A program made the translations under genes and the position numbers. The notes beneath the pieces were generated by a model. The model did not search any database. It saw nothing but the letters and a program-made list of their open reading frames with translations, and was not told where the DNA came from. A stretch of 64,000 bases of DNA from Serinicoccus profundi (GTDB lineage Bacteria; Actinomycetota; Actinomycetes; Actinomycetales; Dermatophilaceae), in assembly GCF_008001015.1 (NCBI RefSeq), contig NZ_CP042862.1:682001-746000 (forward strand), written 5' to 3'. The stretch's first letter is position 1; each line of letters begins with the position of its first letter. Shown in pieces: positions 1 to 8,094 of the stretch.

Positions 1-1161
1 CAGCCCGGAGCGCGGCTCCTGCACCGGGGGGGTCTGGTCCAGCGTGGTCGCGACCACGTGCTCGCCGCCCTCGTCGTCGATGACGACGACGCGGTAGACC
101 TGCGCCGCGACGCGCTGGCCCTCGTGGGGGTCACCGACCGGGGCCGGCCGGGTGAGGGCGGACTGCTCGCCGGAGATCTCCTCCGCGCCACCGGTGACGG
201 TGGACTCCTGCGGATCTGACGTCGCCTCGTCGGCGTCCGGCGCGAGCAGCTCGCTCTCCGACGCGGTGGAGGTCCAGGTGAGGGGCACCTTGGCGGACAC
301 CTCGATGGTGCCCGGGTCACCGGCGACCGGCTGGACGTCCATGGGGCGGCGGGCATCGAGGGACACGAGCTCGACGCGGGTCGCGTCCACCCCGCGCAGG
401 GCCACCCGGGCGCCGACCGTCATGCCCTCGACCCGGACCGCCGTCGCCGTCGCCGTCGGGACGACGCGACGGAGGCACAGGCCGCGGCCCTGGACCCAGT
501 ACGGCCGCAGCTGGCGACCGTCGGCGAAGGTGCGCGCGTCGAGGAAGGCCGCCGAGCCTGCGCCCCGGCGGTTCTTCAGGGTGCCGGAGCGGGCCCGACC
601 GTCCGCGCCGGTGACGCTGACGTGCACCTCCCAGACGTCGTTCTCGTCGTCACCCGGGCCAGGGCCGTGGCGCAGGAGCGGGGCCAGGTCGAGCCGGGCC
701 ACGAAGCCGGTGTTGGCGTAGTCGAACTCGGCCCTGCGGACGAGCCCGTTGACCTCCATCTCCGTGACCGGCTCGACGTCCGCCCGGAGGGCCACCGCCG
801 TCCCCCGGCGACGCAGCTGCACCTCGACCCGCGGCGGGGCGGGGTGGCCGTAGCCGCGTTCGTAGGCCCAGCCGGTGATCTCATACGTCGTGCCCTCGAG
901 CCAGCGCGCCGACCACAGGGTGGCGACCCAGCCGACCTGTCGGTCCGTCACGAGGTTGAGGGCGCGGCGCACCCCTTGCCGCCCGGCGACGTAGGCGTGC
1001 TGCAGCAGGGCGCTGTCGGAGGCCCGGGCCTTGCGCAGCTGCCGGCTCAGCAGACGTCGCGCCCGGCGGCTGAGGTGCGCGGCCTTCTCGTGCACTCCGG
1101 TCCGGACCCGGTCGACGGCCGAGGATCGCCGCGGCGCCGGCGTCTGCGCGGCGCCCGCCAT
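1..1161 (-). CDS. Probable wall teichoic acid glycerophosphotransferase-type protein (C-terminus outside window)
   Basis: Open frame of 387 codons that runs off the left edge without a stop. It starts at ATG 1161, overlapping the TGA of the upstream TagD fusion by one base (TGATG), so the two are translationally coupled. The visible part has a basic N-terminus (residues 1-50), then beta-rich segments including TTYEITGWAYERGYG near residue 91. That type of segment I associate with the N-terminal modules of large actinobacterial CDP-glycerol glycerophosphotransferases (TagB/TagF-like). The catalytic CDP-glycerol domain is not in the window, so the function rests on context: a neighbouring CDP-glycerol-forming domain and wall-polymer glycosyltransferases. 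It could instead be a glycosyltransferase or a surface protein of the same cluster. Confidence 0.55.
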   Translation of the reverse strand, partial: MAGAAQTPAPRRSSAVDRVRTGVHEKAAHLSRRARRLLSRQLRKARASDSALLQHAYVAGRQGVRRALNLVTDRQVGWVATLWSARWLEGTTYEITGWAYERGYGHPAPPRVEVQLRRRGTAVALRADVEPVTEMEVNGLVRRAEFDYANTGFVARLDLAPLLRHGPGPGDDENDVWEVHVSVTGADGRARSGTLKNRRGAGSAAFLDARTFADGRQLRPYWVQGRGLCLRRVVPTATATAVRVEGMTVGARVALRGVDATRVELVSLDARRPMDVQPVAGDPGTIEVSAKVPLTWTSTASESELLAPDADEATSDPQESTVTGGAEEISGEQSALTRPAPVGDPHEGQRVAAQVYRVVVIDDEGGEHVVATTLDQTPPVQEPRSGL

Positions 1162-2495
1162 CAGCGGATCACCGTGGCGTCCGTCCGGGCCCGCTCGATG
1201 ATCTCGGCGATGGCGATCGACTCCGCGGCGCGCAGCTTGTAGGACTCCGCCGTCTCGTTGCGGATCAGCCAGGCGAACTCCGCGAGCTCATACCGCAGGC
1301 CGTCGCCGTCGAACTTGTAGTAGTACTTCTTGTTGTCGCGGCTGTCCTCGAAGCGAGCCTCGAAGTACTCGGTCTTCCACCACGGCGCCGGGACGTAGAG
1401 ATAGCCGGCGCTCCCCGCCACGACGAGGTCGCCCTCGGCCTTGACGCCGAGGCCGGTCCGGGCGGTGGCCTCCCCGTGCTGGAAGGTCACATCGATCTTG
1501 GAGTAGACCTCGACGTCCGACCCCTCGGGGCGCAGCGACGTGGTGCGCACGTCGGCGATCTCGGTGCCGAGCAGCTTGACCACCGCCACGAGCGGGTAGC
1601 TCGCCAGCTCGGAGATGCTGCCACCGGCCGGCGGCTCGAGCTCGCGCCCGTCGTCGACGAGCTTGGTGAAGGTCGCATCCACCGAGCGCACCTGACCGAT
1701 GGCCCCGCTGCGGGCCAGGGCCACCATGCGCTGGAAGCCGGGGGCGAAGGCGGTCTTGATCGCCTCCACGAGCACGACCCCCCGCTCCTCCGCGAGGGCG
1801 AGCAGCCCCTCGGTCTCGGCCCGCGAGAGGGTCATCGGCTTCTCGCACAGCACGTGGACACCAGCCTCCAGGGCGCGCCGGGTGACGTCGGCGTGGGTGT
1901 CGTGAGGTGTGGCGACGTAGACGGCGTCCACCGCCCCCAGCAGGTCGTCGTAGTCCTCGAAGGCCCGGTTGAGCTCGTGCTCGGCCGCGAACTCCTCGGC
2001 GGTGCGGTGGGTCCGGTTGTGGACGCCCTCCACGCTGACGCCGCTGACGAAGCGCGCCTCCTGGACGAAACGGTGCGCGATGCGCCCGGCGCCGACGACC
2101 CCGAGCTTGATGACCCCGGCCTCGTTGCGCAGCTGGGTGCTGGACACCCCCTTGGTCCGCTCGAGGTAGACGACGTCGCAGTAGTCCTTGAGGTAGTCGA
2201 AGCGCCCCAGCCAGTCGGAGCCGATCGCGAAGACGTCGACCTTGTGCTTCTGGATGTCCTGGACCTTCTGCCCTTCGTACTCCTCGATGATGATCTTGTC
2301 GGCGAGGCCGCTGTCCTCGACGTTCTTGATCCGGGTCATGAGGCTCTGCTGCACGTTGAGCTTGCCGCGGGCGTCGTCGTAGTTCTCCGTCGTCACCCCG
2401 ACGATGAGGTAGTCGCCGAGCGCCTTGGCGCGCTCCAGGAGGCGACGGTGACCGTCGTGGAACAGGTCGTAGGTGCCGTAGGTGATGACACGCAC
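1161..2495 (-). CDS. TagD-like cytidylyltransferase fused to a Gfo/Idh/MocA oxidoreductase
   Basis: Two-domain protein of 444 residues. Residues 1-128 are a glycerol-3-phosphate cytidylyltransferase (TagD) domain with the nucleotide-binding GTYDLFHDGH near residue 7 and RTKGVSSTQLR near 113, expected to make CDP-glycerol from CTP and glycerol-3-phosphate. Residues 132-444 are an NAD(P)-dependent Gfo/Idh/MocA oxidoreductase with a Rossmann signature (LGVVGAGRIA) and the family's CEKPM segment. Only a short linker joins them. The start is GTG 2495, with a strong GAGGAGG Shine-Dalgarno 9-10 nt upstream. The substrate of the oxidoreductase half is unknown; making or modifying a sugar or polyol for the same wall polymer is my inference. 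The divergent glycosyltransferase begins only 27 bp away. Confidence 0.85.
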   Translation of the reverse strand: MRVITYGTYDLFHDGHRRLLERAKALGDYLIVGVTTENYDDARGKLNVQQSLMTRIKNVEDSGLADKIIIEEYEGQKVQDIQKHKVDVFAIGSDWLGRFDYLKDYCDVVYLERTKGVSSTQLRNEAGVIKLGVVGAGRIAHRFVQEARFVSGVSVEGVHNRTHRTAEEFAAEHELNRAFEDYDDLLGAVDAVYVATPHDTHADVTRRALEAGVHVLCEKPMTLSRAETEGLLALAEERGVVLVEAIKTAFAPGFQRMVALARSGAIGQVRSVDATFTKLVDDGRELEPPAGGSISELASYPLVAVVKLLGTEIADVRTTSLRPEGSDVEVYSKIDVTFQHGEATARTGLGVKAEGDLVVAGSAGYLYVPAPWWKTEYFEARFEDSRDNKKYYYKFDGDGLRYELAEFAWLIRNETAESYKLRAAESIAIAEIIERARTDATVIR

Positions 2496-2522
2496 TCTCG
2501 GTTGCCTCCTCGTGATGGGCTC

Positions 2523-4238
2523 ATGCGAGTATGCCTGCTGATGGTAGGCAGACTGAGATCCACGCCGCGCCGGCTCATCAGCCGGCTCCGGCGCACGACC
2601 CGGCCCGGTGCGCCCACGCCCGCGGCGGAGGTCCCGGGCGCGCTCTCACGCCCGGAGGCCCGCACGGACCCCGTCCCCGAGCTGCGGCCACCGCCGGAGA
2701 TCCTGCACGTCGTGCTCGTCGAGGGCATACCCATGGAGTTCGGCGGCCGCACCGCCTCGATCCTCGCGAAGTGCCGCACGCTCCACGAGCAGGGCGGCGT
2801 CCGCTCGATCGTGCTCGTGCGCAACCACGCGCAGACCCTTCCGCGGGCGGTGGCGGGGATGCGCCGGCGCGGTCAGCTCGGCGACGGCGTCGAGGTCCGC
2901 TGGCTCATGGATGCCTACCCGGACGCGACCGAGGCCGTCGCCCCGGCAGCCGTCACCCGCGAGAGCCGCGCCGAGCTGACCGCTCGGGGGTGGGTGAAGC
3001 GGGGGCGCGACCACATCCACCGGGTCGACGGCATACCCCGGACGTTGCGCCGCTTCCGCAAGCGCGCCCTGGAGTTCGAGGACCACTACGACGCAGACGG
3101 CCGTCGGGTGCGGCGGCAGGAGTACGACCGCGACGGTCGGTTGCGCCGCACCATCACGTGGGACCCGGGGGTCCCGACGGCGCGCGAGCACCTCTACCAC
3201 CGGCGCAACGGTGCGCCGATGTATGCCCAGGCCTTCGCGCCACCCCGCGAGGAGGGCGAGCGCGCCCGCGAGGTCTCGGTGACCTTCTTCGACGAGGCCG
3301 GTGAGGTCGAGTCCGTGCAGGAGGGCTCGCTGGAGCCGGTGCTGCACCGAGCCCTGGATGCCCTGACGGCCGGGCGGCCCACGATCCTGGCCGTCGAGGC
3401 GCGCAGCGTCGAAACCGATGTCCTGGGCTACCGCCGCGACCACGTGCGCACCTGCTTCGTGGCGCACAACTCCCACCTCAAGACCGCCTCCAGCGAGCTC
3501 GACGACCTGCGGGGCAGCTTCCGGCGCCTCTTCCGGCACCTGGACGCCGTCGACGCCATGGTCTTCCTCACCAACAGCCAGCGCGCGGACGCCGAGGCGC
3601 TGCTGGGGCGACGCGACACCTTCTGGGTCATGCCGCACGCGGCGCCCGGCGCCGTCTCGCACGCCGAGGTCGAGCGAGACCCACGGCTGGTCATCATGAT
3701 GGGTCGGCTGGCCGACCAGAAGCGCACCGACCACGGCATCCGCGCCTTCGCCTCCGTGCTGGAGCAGGTCCCCGACGCCCGCCTGGAGATCTACGGCGAG
3801 GGGTGGCGCCGGGTCGAGCTCCAGCAGCTCATCGACGACCTCGGGCTGCAGGGGTCGGTGACCCTCATGGGGTTCACCCAGGACCCGGGCCGGGAGTACC
3901 GACGCGCCAGCCTGTGCCTGCAGTCCAGCAGGTTCGAGGGGGCGCCCATGGTCTTCGTCGAGGCGTTGCGGCAGGCCTGCCCGATCGTCAGCTACGACAT
4001 CCGGTACGGCCCGGCCGACATCATCGACGACGGCGTCAACGGCTTCCTCGTGCCCGATGGGGACATCGAGGGGCTGGCCCGGCGCACCGTCCAGATCCTG
4101 CAGGACCCGGAGCTCGGTGCCTCGCTCAGCGCAGGGTGTGCCGGGGTCGACGAGCGCTTCGGTCAGCAGGCCTTCGCGGCCCGGTGGTTCCACCTCTTCC
4201 GCACCCTCCGCGAGGACATGCCGGCCTCGGTCAGATGA
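2523..4238 (+). CDS. TagE/TarM-like family 4 glycosyltransferase
   Basis: 571 residues, GT-B fold. After a Pro/Arg-rich N-terminus comes a first strand (ILHVVLVEGIP). A charged beta-meander insert around residues 185-270 carries repeated YDxDGR-type units, as in poly(glycerol-phosphate) alpha-glucosyltransferases. The C-terminal GT4 domain shows MMGRLADQKRTDHGI, EIYGEGWRR and the EGAPMVFVEA donor-binding E-x7-E motif. The likely role is glucosylation of a teichoic-acid-type polymer; acceptor and sugar are not provable here. ATG 2523 is the earliest sensible start but has a poor ribosome site; ATG 2541 is an alternative. The ATG at 2733 would remove the first strand, so I reject it. The 3' end overlaps the convergent GT2 gene by 8 bp. 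Confidence 0.85.
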   Translation: MRVCLLMVGRLRSTPRRLISRLRRTTRPGAPTPAAEVPGALSRPEARTDPVPELRPPPEILHVVLVEGIPMEFGGRTASILAKCRTLHEQGGVRSIVLVRNHAQTLPRAVAGMRRRGQLGDGVEVRWLMDAYPDATEAVAPAAVTRESRAELTARGWVKRGRDHIHRVDGIPRTLRRFRKRALEFEDHYDADGRRVRRQEYDRDGRLRRTITWDPGVPTAREHLYHRRNGAPMYAQAFAPPREEGERAREVSVTFFDEAGEVESVQEGSLEPVLHRALDALTAGRPTILAVEARSVETDVLGYRRDHVRTCFVAHNSHLKTASSELDDLRGSFRRLFRHLDAVDAMVFLTNSQRADAEALLGRRDTFWVMPHAAPGAVSHAEVERDPRLVIMMGRLADQKRTDHGIRAFASVLEQVPDARLEIYGEGWRRVELQQLIDDLGLQGSVTLMGFTQDPGREYRRASLCLQSSRFEGAPMVFVEALRQACPIVSYDIRYGPADIIDDGVNGFLVPDGDIEGLARRTVQILQDPELGASLSAGCAGVDERFGQQAFAARWFHLFRTLREDMPASVR

Positions 4239-5112
4239 TGAGGAAGCGGCCGTGGCGGGCCATGCGCGCCACGTCACGCCACCGCAGGCGTGACCTGTCC
4301 TCGCCGGGCTCGAAGGGGTCGGTGCGCCAGCCGTCCAGCCAGCCCGTCCACCACGACTCCAGGCCCTCGCGCCGGGTCGTCCAGCGGACGAGCTGGATGC
4401 CCGTCCAGCTGGTGACGTAGACCAGGGCGAGCGGGGCCGGCAGGTTGCGCCTGGCCAGCCAGACCCGGTTGCGGGCGTTCTTGTAGAAGTAGTCGGCGTG
4501 CCGGCGTGGGTCGATGACCGGGTGGCCGGTGCGCAACGAGGGGACGTAGCGCACGCGGTAGCCGGCGGCCCAGACGCGCCAGGCCAGCTCGATGCCCTCG
4601 TGCGCGTAGAAGAAGATGCCGGGCCACCCGCCGGTGGCCTCGAAGGCCTCGCGACGCATGGCGACGGTCATCTCCACGACGCTGAAGACGTCGGCCTCGG
4701 TATGCCGTTGGCGCGCCCCCAGACGGGGGATCCACCGGCCGGGCAGCTCCGCGGCGTCGGGATCCTCGATGAGCGGCTGGACCAGGCCGACGTCGGGGTG
4801 GGACCGGAGGTAGTGCGCGGTCCGGAGCAGCACGTCGTCATCGATGAGCCAGGCGTCGTCGTCCAGGAAGAAGAGGAACTCTCCCTCCACGTGCGGGACG
4901 CCGGCGTTGCGACCCGCCGGGATGCCGACGTTGGTCGGGAGGGCCAGCGTCTTGACCTGCTCGTGCAGCCCCACCGGGTTCCACGCGTTGCCGACGACGA
5001 CCACGTCGAGCTCCACACCCCGCTGCGACAGGAGGGAGTCGAGGCCACGGCGCAGCTCCTCGGGTCGGCGTCCCTGGGTGAGGACGACCACCGCGAACCG
5101 GGGGTCGCTCAT
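4231..5112 (-). CDS. Family 2 glycosyltransferase
   Basis: 293 residues with a typical GT-A family 2 fold: RFAVVVLTQGRRPEELRRGL at the N-terminus, a nucleotide-binding VVVVGNAW strand, IPAGRNAG, and the metal-binding FLDDDAW (DDD) near residue 90. A conserved ED-like acid region follows (YAHEGIELAWRVWAAGY). C-terminal aromatic helices (about 225-255) suggest peripheral membrane contact. The ATG at 5112 overlaps the stop of the CDP-alcohol phosphotransferase gene (ATGA), indicating coupled translation. Context suggests sugar addition to a lipid-linked or wall polymer made by this cluster; the donor sugar is unknown. Confidence 0.85.
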   Translation of the reverse strand: MSDPRFAVVVLTQGRRPEELRRGLDSLLSQRGVELDVVVVGNAWNPVGLHEQVKTLALPTNVGIPAGRNAGVPHVEGEFLFFLDDDAWLIDDDVLLRTAHYLRSHPDVGLVQPLIEDPDAAELPGRWIPRLGARQRHTEADVFSVVEMTVAMRREAFEATGGWPGIFFYAHEGIELAWRVWAAGYRVRYVPSLRTGHPVIDPRRHADYFYKNARNRVWLARRNLPAPLALVYVTSWTGIQLVRWTTRREGLESWWTGWLDGWRTDPFEPGEDRSRLRWRDVARMARHGRFLII

Positions 5113-5960
5113 GCCGCGACACCTCGGCGGAGCCGACCCGAGGCCAGGATGGCGAAGGCGTGGCCGATGGTCACCGGCACGATGACGACCGCCATGACGA
5201 CGACCTGGAGCCGGGCGGCCGCCAGCTCCTCGCCGAGCAGCAGACCGAGGAGGGCGACGGCCAGCGTCACCAGGGTCATCTCGATGGAGTGGAACATCCG
5301 GTGGAAGGGCAGGAGCCGGGCCAGGCGCCGCAGCGAGCCCAGCACGGTGCTCGCCGGGACGGCCCTGGCGGCTGCCGTGTCGGGCAGCGGGCCCAGGCCG
5401 ACCGCGGCACGCGAGGCGTGCACCATCTCGTTGAGCGCCTTGTTGATGACGAGGAAGGTCGCGAGGAACGCGCCGGCGAAGGCATACCCGAACCACTGGG
5501 CGGGGTCCTGCTCCTGGCCGCCCACGAGCCCCGCGGCCCGCCACCCCAGCGCCAGCGCGATGGCCGCCTCGACCGTGTAGTGACCGACCTTGTCGAGGAA
5601 GATCCCGACCGGACCGGAGAGCCCCTTCCAGCGGGCGATCTCGCCGTCGGAGCAGTCCAGGAGCATCTGCAGCTGGGCCAGCAGGGCGCCGAGCAGCGCG
5701 CCCCAGAGGCCGGGCACGAGGAGTGCCCCGGCCGCGGCCCACCCGGCCACCATCATCAAGGTGGTGACGCCGTTGGCCGAGAGCGGGGTGGGGATGAGCA
5801 CCCGGGTCAGGTGCGGGGACAGGCGACGGAGGTAGAGGTCACCGGTCCAGTGCTCGGCGTTGCCCCTGGCCAGCACCTCGGGGGGCTGAGCGACGGCACG
5901 CACCTGCGCCAGGGAGGGCCGTGAGGGCCGGTGGTCGTGGGCGGACGACGCGTCAGCCAT
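5109..5960 (-). CDS. CDP-alcohol phosphatidyltransferase family membrane enzyme with variant active site
   Basis: 283 residues with about six hydrophobic segments. The family signature D-x2-DG-x2-AR-x8-G-x3-D-x3-D appears as DCSDGEIAR...GIFLDKVGHY: the first three aspartates are present, but the fourth, usually catalytic, position is His. The family moves a phospho-alcohol from a CDP donor onto a second alcohol (phospholipids, phosphoinositol, polyol-phosphate polymers). Here it precedes a GT2 gene with an ATGA overlap and lies beside a TagD-like domain, so a wall- or lipid-polymer role is likely. The start ATG 5960 has a GAGGAGAGG ribosome site. Confidence 0.8.
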   Translation of the reverse strand: MADASSAHDHRPSRPSLAQVRAVAQPPEVLARGNAEHWTGDLYLRRLSPHLTRVLIPTPLSANGVTTLMMVAGWAAAGALLVPGLWGALLGALLAQLQMLLDCSDGEIARWKGLSGPVGIFLDKVGHYTVEAAIALALGWRAAGLVGGQEQDPAQWFGYAFAGAFLATFLVINKALNEMVHASRAAVGLGPLPDTAAARAVPASTVLGSLRRLARLLPFHRMFHSIEMTLVTLAVALLGLLLGEELAAARLQVVVMAVVIVPVTIGHAFAILASGRLRRGVAA

Positions 5961-6002
5961 GGACCACCTCTCCTCGAACGACCCGGGATCTGCTGTCGCA
6001 GG

Positions 6003-6031
6003 AGTCTAGACCGACCACGCTGGACGTCCGG
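6003..6031 (-). promoter_or_regulatory. Probable sigma-70-type promoter for the 5960-4231 operon
   Basis: On the minus strand a TAGACT -10 (6008-6003) follows CCGGAC (6031-6026) with a 17-bp spacer, about 36 nt upstream of a well-formed ribosome site. The -35 is a weak match. Confidence 0.45.
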
Positions 6032-6058
6032 TGAATGCCGCCCGGGGGCGCGGTGGGA

Positions 6059-6730
6059 TCAGTCGGGCGGGGCGATCGAGGTCTGCGACGGCAGCTGGTC
6101 CTGCGGGACGAGGCCCACGGGGCAGGTGTAGCCGTTGGGGCCGTGGTTGCAGTAGCCGCCCGGGTTCTTGTGGAGGTACTGCTGGTGCAGCTCCTCCGCG
6201 TAGTAGAACGGACCGGCGTCCTGCGCCGGCCTCACCTCGGTGACGATCCGACCGTGACCGGCCCGGGAGAGGACCTCGCCGAAGGCCTTCGCCGTCGCCC
6301 GCGCGGCACGCTCCTGCTCCGGCGTCGTCCAGTAGATCGCCGAGCGGTACTGCGTGCCGATGTCGTTGCCCTGCCGGTTGGCGGTCGTCGGGTCGTGGTT
6401 CTCCCAGAAGGCCTTGAGGAGCTGCTCGGGGTCGGTGACCGCCCGGTCGTAGACCACGAGGACGGCCTCGGTGTGACCGGTATGCCCGGTGCAGACCTCG
6501 CGGTAGGTCGGGTTGGGGGTGGTGCCGCCCTGGTAGCCGGCCGCCGTCGTCACGACGCCAGGCAGCTGCCAGAAGATCCGCTCCGCGCCCCAGAAGCATC
6601 CCATCGCCACCGTCATGACCTCGGTGCCCTCGGGCCAGGGGCCGTGCATCGAGGATCCGAGCACGACGTGGCGCTCGGGGATGTCGGGCAGGGGGGTGGG
6701 GCGTCCGGGGAGGGTGTTGGTGCGCTGCAT
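6059..6730 (-). CDS. msrA: Peptide-methionine (S)-S-oxide reductase
   Basis: 223 residues. MsrA reduces methionine-S-sulfoxide in oxidised proteins. The catalytic motif MGCFWGAER contains the sulfenic-acid-forming cysteine near residue 52. [18 protein letters not shown] and the HTEAV segment match the family, and C-terminal cysteines (GGYCNHG, YTCPVG) are candidate resolving residues. Two tandem ATGs (6733, 6730) are possible. A GACACT hexamer ends 6 nt before 6730, matching the leaderless arrangement seen elsewhere in this window, so I favour 6730. It diverges from greA. Confidence 0.93.
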   Translation of the reverse strand: MQRTNTLPGRPTPLPDIPERHVVLGSSMHGPWPEGTEVMTVAMGCFWGAERIFWQLPGVVTTAAGYQGGTTPNPTYREVCTGHTGHTEAVLVVYDRAVTDPEQLLKAFWENHDPTTANRQGNDIGTQYRSAIYWTTPEQERAARATAKAFGEVLSRAGHGRIVTEVRPAQDAGPFYYAEELHQQYLHKNPGGYCNHGPNGYTCPVGLVPQDQLPSQTSIAPPD

Positions 6731-6802
6731 CATCCGAGTGTCCCACCCGGCCCCGGGCCGTGCGAGCAGTGGTGCCGCCAGGGCCGGCAGGGTCCGTCGG
6801 GG

Positions 6803-6832
6803 TCGACTCCCGGGCCCCTGCGGGCTAGAATG
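6803..6832 (+). promoter_or_regulatory. Probable greA promoter
   Basis: GTCGAC (6803-6808) and TAGAAT (6827-6832) are separated by 18 bp, giving a transcript with a leader of roughly 140 nt before the greA GTG. TAGAAT is a good actinobacterial -10. Confidence 0.5.
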
Positions 6833-6846
6833 GACGTTTGATCCAC

Positions 6847-6873
6847 GGTCCGGGCCCTTCGGTGGCCCGGACC
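6847..6873 (+). promoter_or_regulatory. Hairpin in the greA leader, possible attenuator
   Basis: A perfect 9-bp inverted repeat, GGTCCGGGC (6847-6855) and GCCCGGACC (6865-6873), with a 9-nt loop. It is followed directly by the T-rich TTGTGTTTGGGG. It lies about 8 nt downstream of the presumed transcription start and looks like an intrinsic terminator placed before the gene rather than after it. Confidence 0.5.
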
Positions 6874-6977
6874 TTGTGTTTGGGGCGAGTCGCAGACGCG
6901 TGACGCTCCTCCCACACGATCGCCACGAGGACCAGGCCGATGCCGCGCGTCCACGCGAGACCATATGAGGAGAAGCA

Positions 6978-7469
6978 GTGACCGACACCGCAGCAGCCAG
7001 CTACCTGACGCAGGAAGCCTACGACCGCCTCGAGGCCGAGTTGAACCAGCTCAAGAACGACGGGCGCTCGGAGATCAGCAAGCGCATCGAGGCGGCCCGC
7101 GAGGAGGGTGACCTCAAGGAGAACGGCGGGTACCACGCGGCCAAGGAGGAGCAGGGCAAGATGGAGGCCCGCATCCGCCAGCTCGAGCACCTGCTGCAGA
7201 ACGCCGTCGTCGGTGCCGCGCCGACCGAGAAGGGCGTCGTCCAGCCGGGCACGGTCGTCACCGTCGAGATGTTCGGGGACACCGAGACGTTCCTCCTGGG
7301 CTCCCGGGAGATCATCGACGACGACAGCGACCTCGACGTCTACAGCGAGCAGTCGCCGCTGGGGTCGGCCCTGCTCGGGGGCAAGACGGGCGAGACCGTC
7401 ACCTATGAGGCGCCCAACGGCAGCACCGTGGAGGTCAAGATCGTGGAGGCCGTGCCCTACCAGGCCTGA
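6978..7469 (+). CDS. greA: Transcription elongation factor GreA
   Basis: 163 residues, normal length. GreA enters the RNA polymerase secondary channel and stimulates cleavage of backtracked RNA. Residues 10-80 form the antiparallel coiled coil, whose tip carries the acidic [18 protein letters not shown]; residues 85-160 are the FKBP-like C-terminal domain ([30 protein letters not shown]). The start is GTG 6978, with AGGAGA 5 nt upstream. The order greA, convergent DUF4307, mca is the one known from mycobacteria (Rv1080c-Rv1082). Confidence 0.97.
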   Translation: MTDTAAASYLTQEAYDRLEAELNQLKNDGRSEISKRIEAAREEGDLKENGGYHAAKEEQGKMEARIRQLEHLLQNAVVGAAPTEKGVVQPGTVVTVEMFGDTETFLLGSREIIDDDSDLDVYSEQSPLGSALLGGKTGETVTYEAPNGSTVEVKIVEAVPYQA

Positions 7470-7484
7470 CCTGCCCCACCGTGC

Positions 7485-7518
7485 CGAGGCGCTCCGTCAC
7501 TCCTGACGGGGCGCCTCG
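7485..7518. terminator. Bidirectional terminator between greA and the DUF4307 gene
   Basis: A 15-bp stem with one T-G wobble: CGAGGCGCTCCGTCA (7485-7499) pairs with TGACGGGGCGCCTCG (7504-7518) around the tetraloop CTCC. It overlaps the last codons of the minus-strand gene. No U-tract follows on either side. Confidence 0.7.
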
Positions 7519-7967
7519 TCGGCATACCAGCACTGGTCGAGGTAGCCGGTGATCGCCGGGGAGGCGGTGGCCACGCTCTCGACGTGGCGGCTCGGTGAGC
7601 TGTCCGCGGGAGGCACGCTCACCTGGGTCCGACCGACCACCACGTGCGAGTCGGCCTGCGCCTCGAGGGTGCAGACGACCTCCCGGTCGGGGTCGCGGCG
7701 CAGGTCGAAGCGCACGTCCACCTGGGCCTCGGAGATGACGTCGAAGCCGGTGTTGACCCAGTGGACCCTGCCCCGCGTGGCCGCCAACCCCCAGATCACC
7801 GCCAGGGTGCTCATGACGAGCACGGCGACGAGGCCGATCGTCCACCATCGACGCTGCCGCGGCGCCGCGCGGTCGGCCTCCTCGGCCTGCTCCTCGATGG
7901 AGTCCCAGTCCGGTGCGTCGTCGGCCGGGGGGCGGGGGTCGCCGGGCTGGGCGCTGGGGGCGGTCAC
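7497..7967 (-). CDS. DUF4307 family single-pass membrane protein
   Basis: 156 residues: an acidic, Pro-rich cytoplasmic N-terminus, one transmembrane helix near residues 42-62 (WWTIGLVAVLVMSTLAVIWGL), and an exported beta-rich domain. It matches the DUF4307 family (Rv1081c type), always found between greA and mca in actinobacteria; no function is established. The start is GTG 7967, preceded by GGAAGG at 9 nt. Conserved placement suggests a link with stress or mycothiol physiology, which is inference only. Confidence 0.85.
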   Translation of the reverse strand: MTAPSAQPGDPRPPADDAPDWDSIEEQAEEADRAAPRQRRWWTIGLVAVLVMSTLAVIWGLAATRGRVHWVNTGFDVISEAQVDVRFDLRRDPDREVVCTLEAQADSHVVVGRTQVSVPPADSSPSRHVESVATASPAITGYLDQCWYADEAPRQE

Positions 7968-8094
7968 GTGCGGCTGCCTTCCGGGGGAGTGAGAAGATGA
8001 GCGGGTGCCGGTAGCGGCACCACCACCATTGTCCGGCACCCACGGGCCGACCCTGACGTCGCCCCGGGTCGGTGCCACGCGGAAAGGATCGCCC

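Noticed and set aside
152-1242. Plus-strand open frames opposite the left-edge gene
   Set aside because: Arg/Pro/Ala-rich, no domains, no ribosome site. The minus frame continues without a stop to the window edge and is coupled to the TagD fusion.
6964-6977. ATG just upstream of greA as its start
   Set aside because: Out of frame with greA; GTG 6978 has correct AGGAGA spacing and conserved N-terminus.
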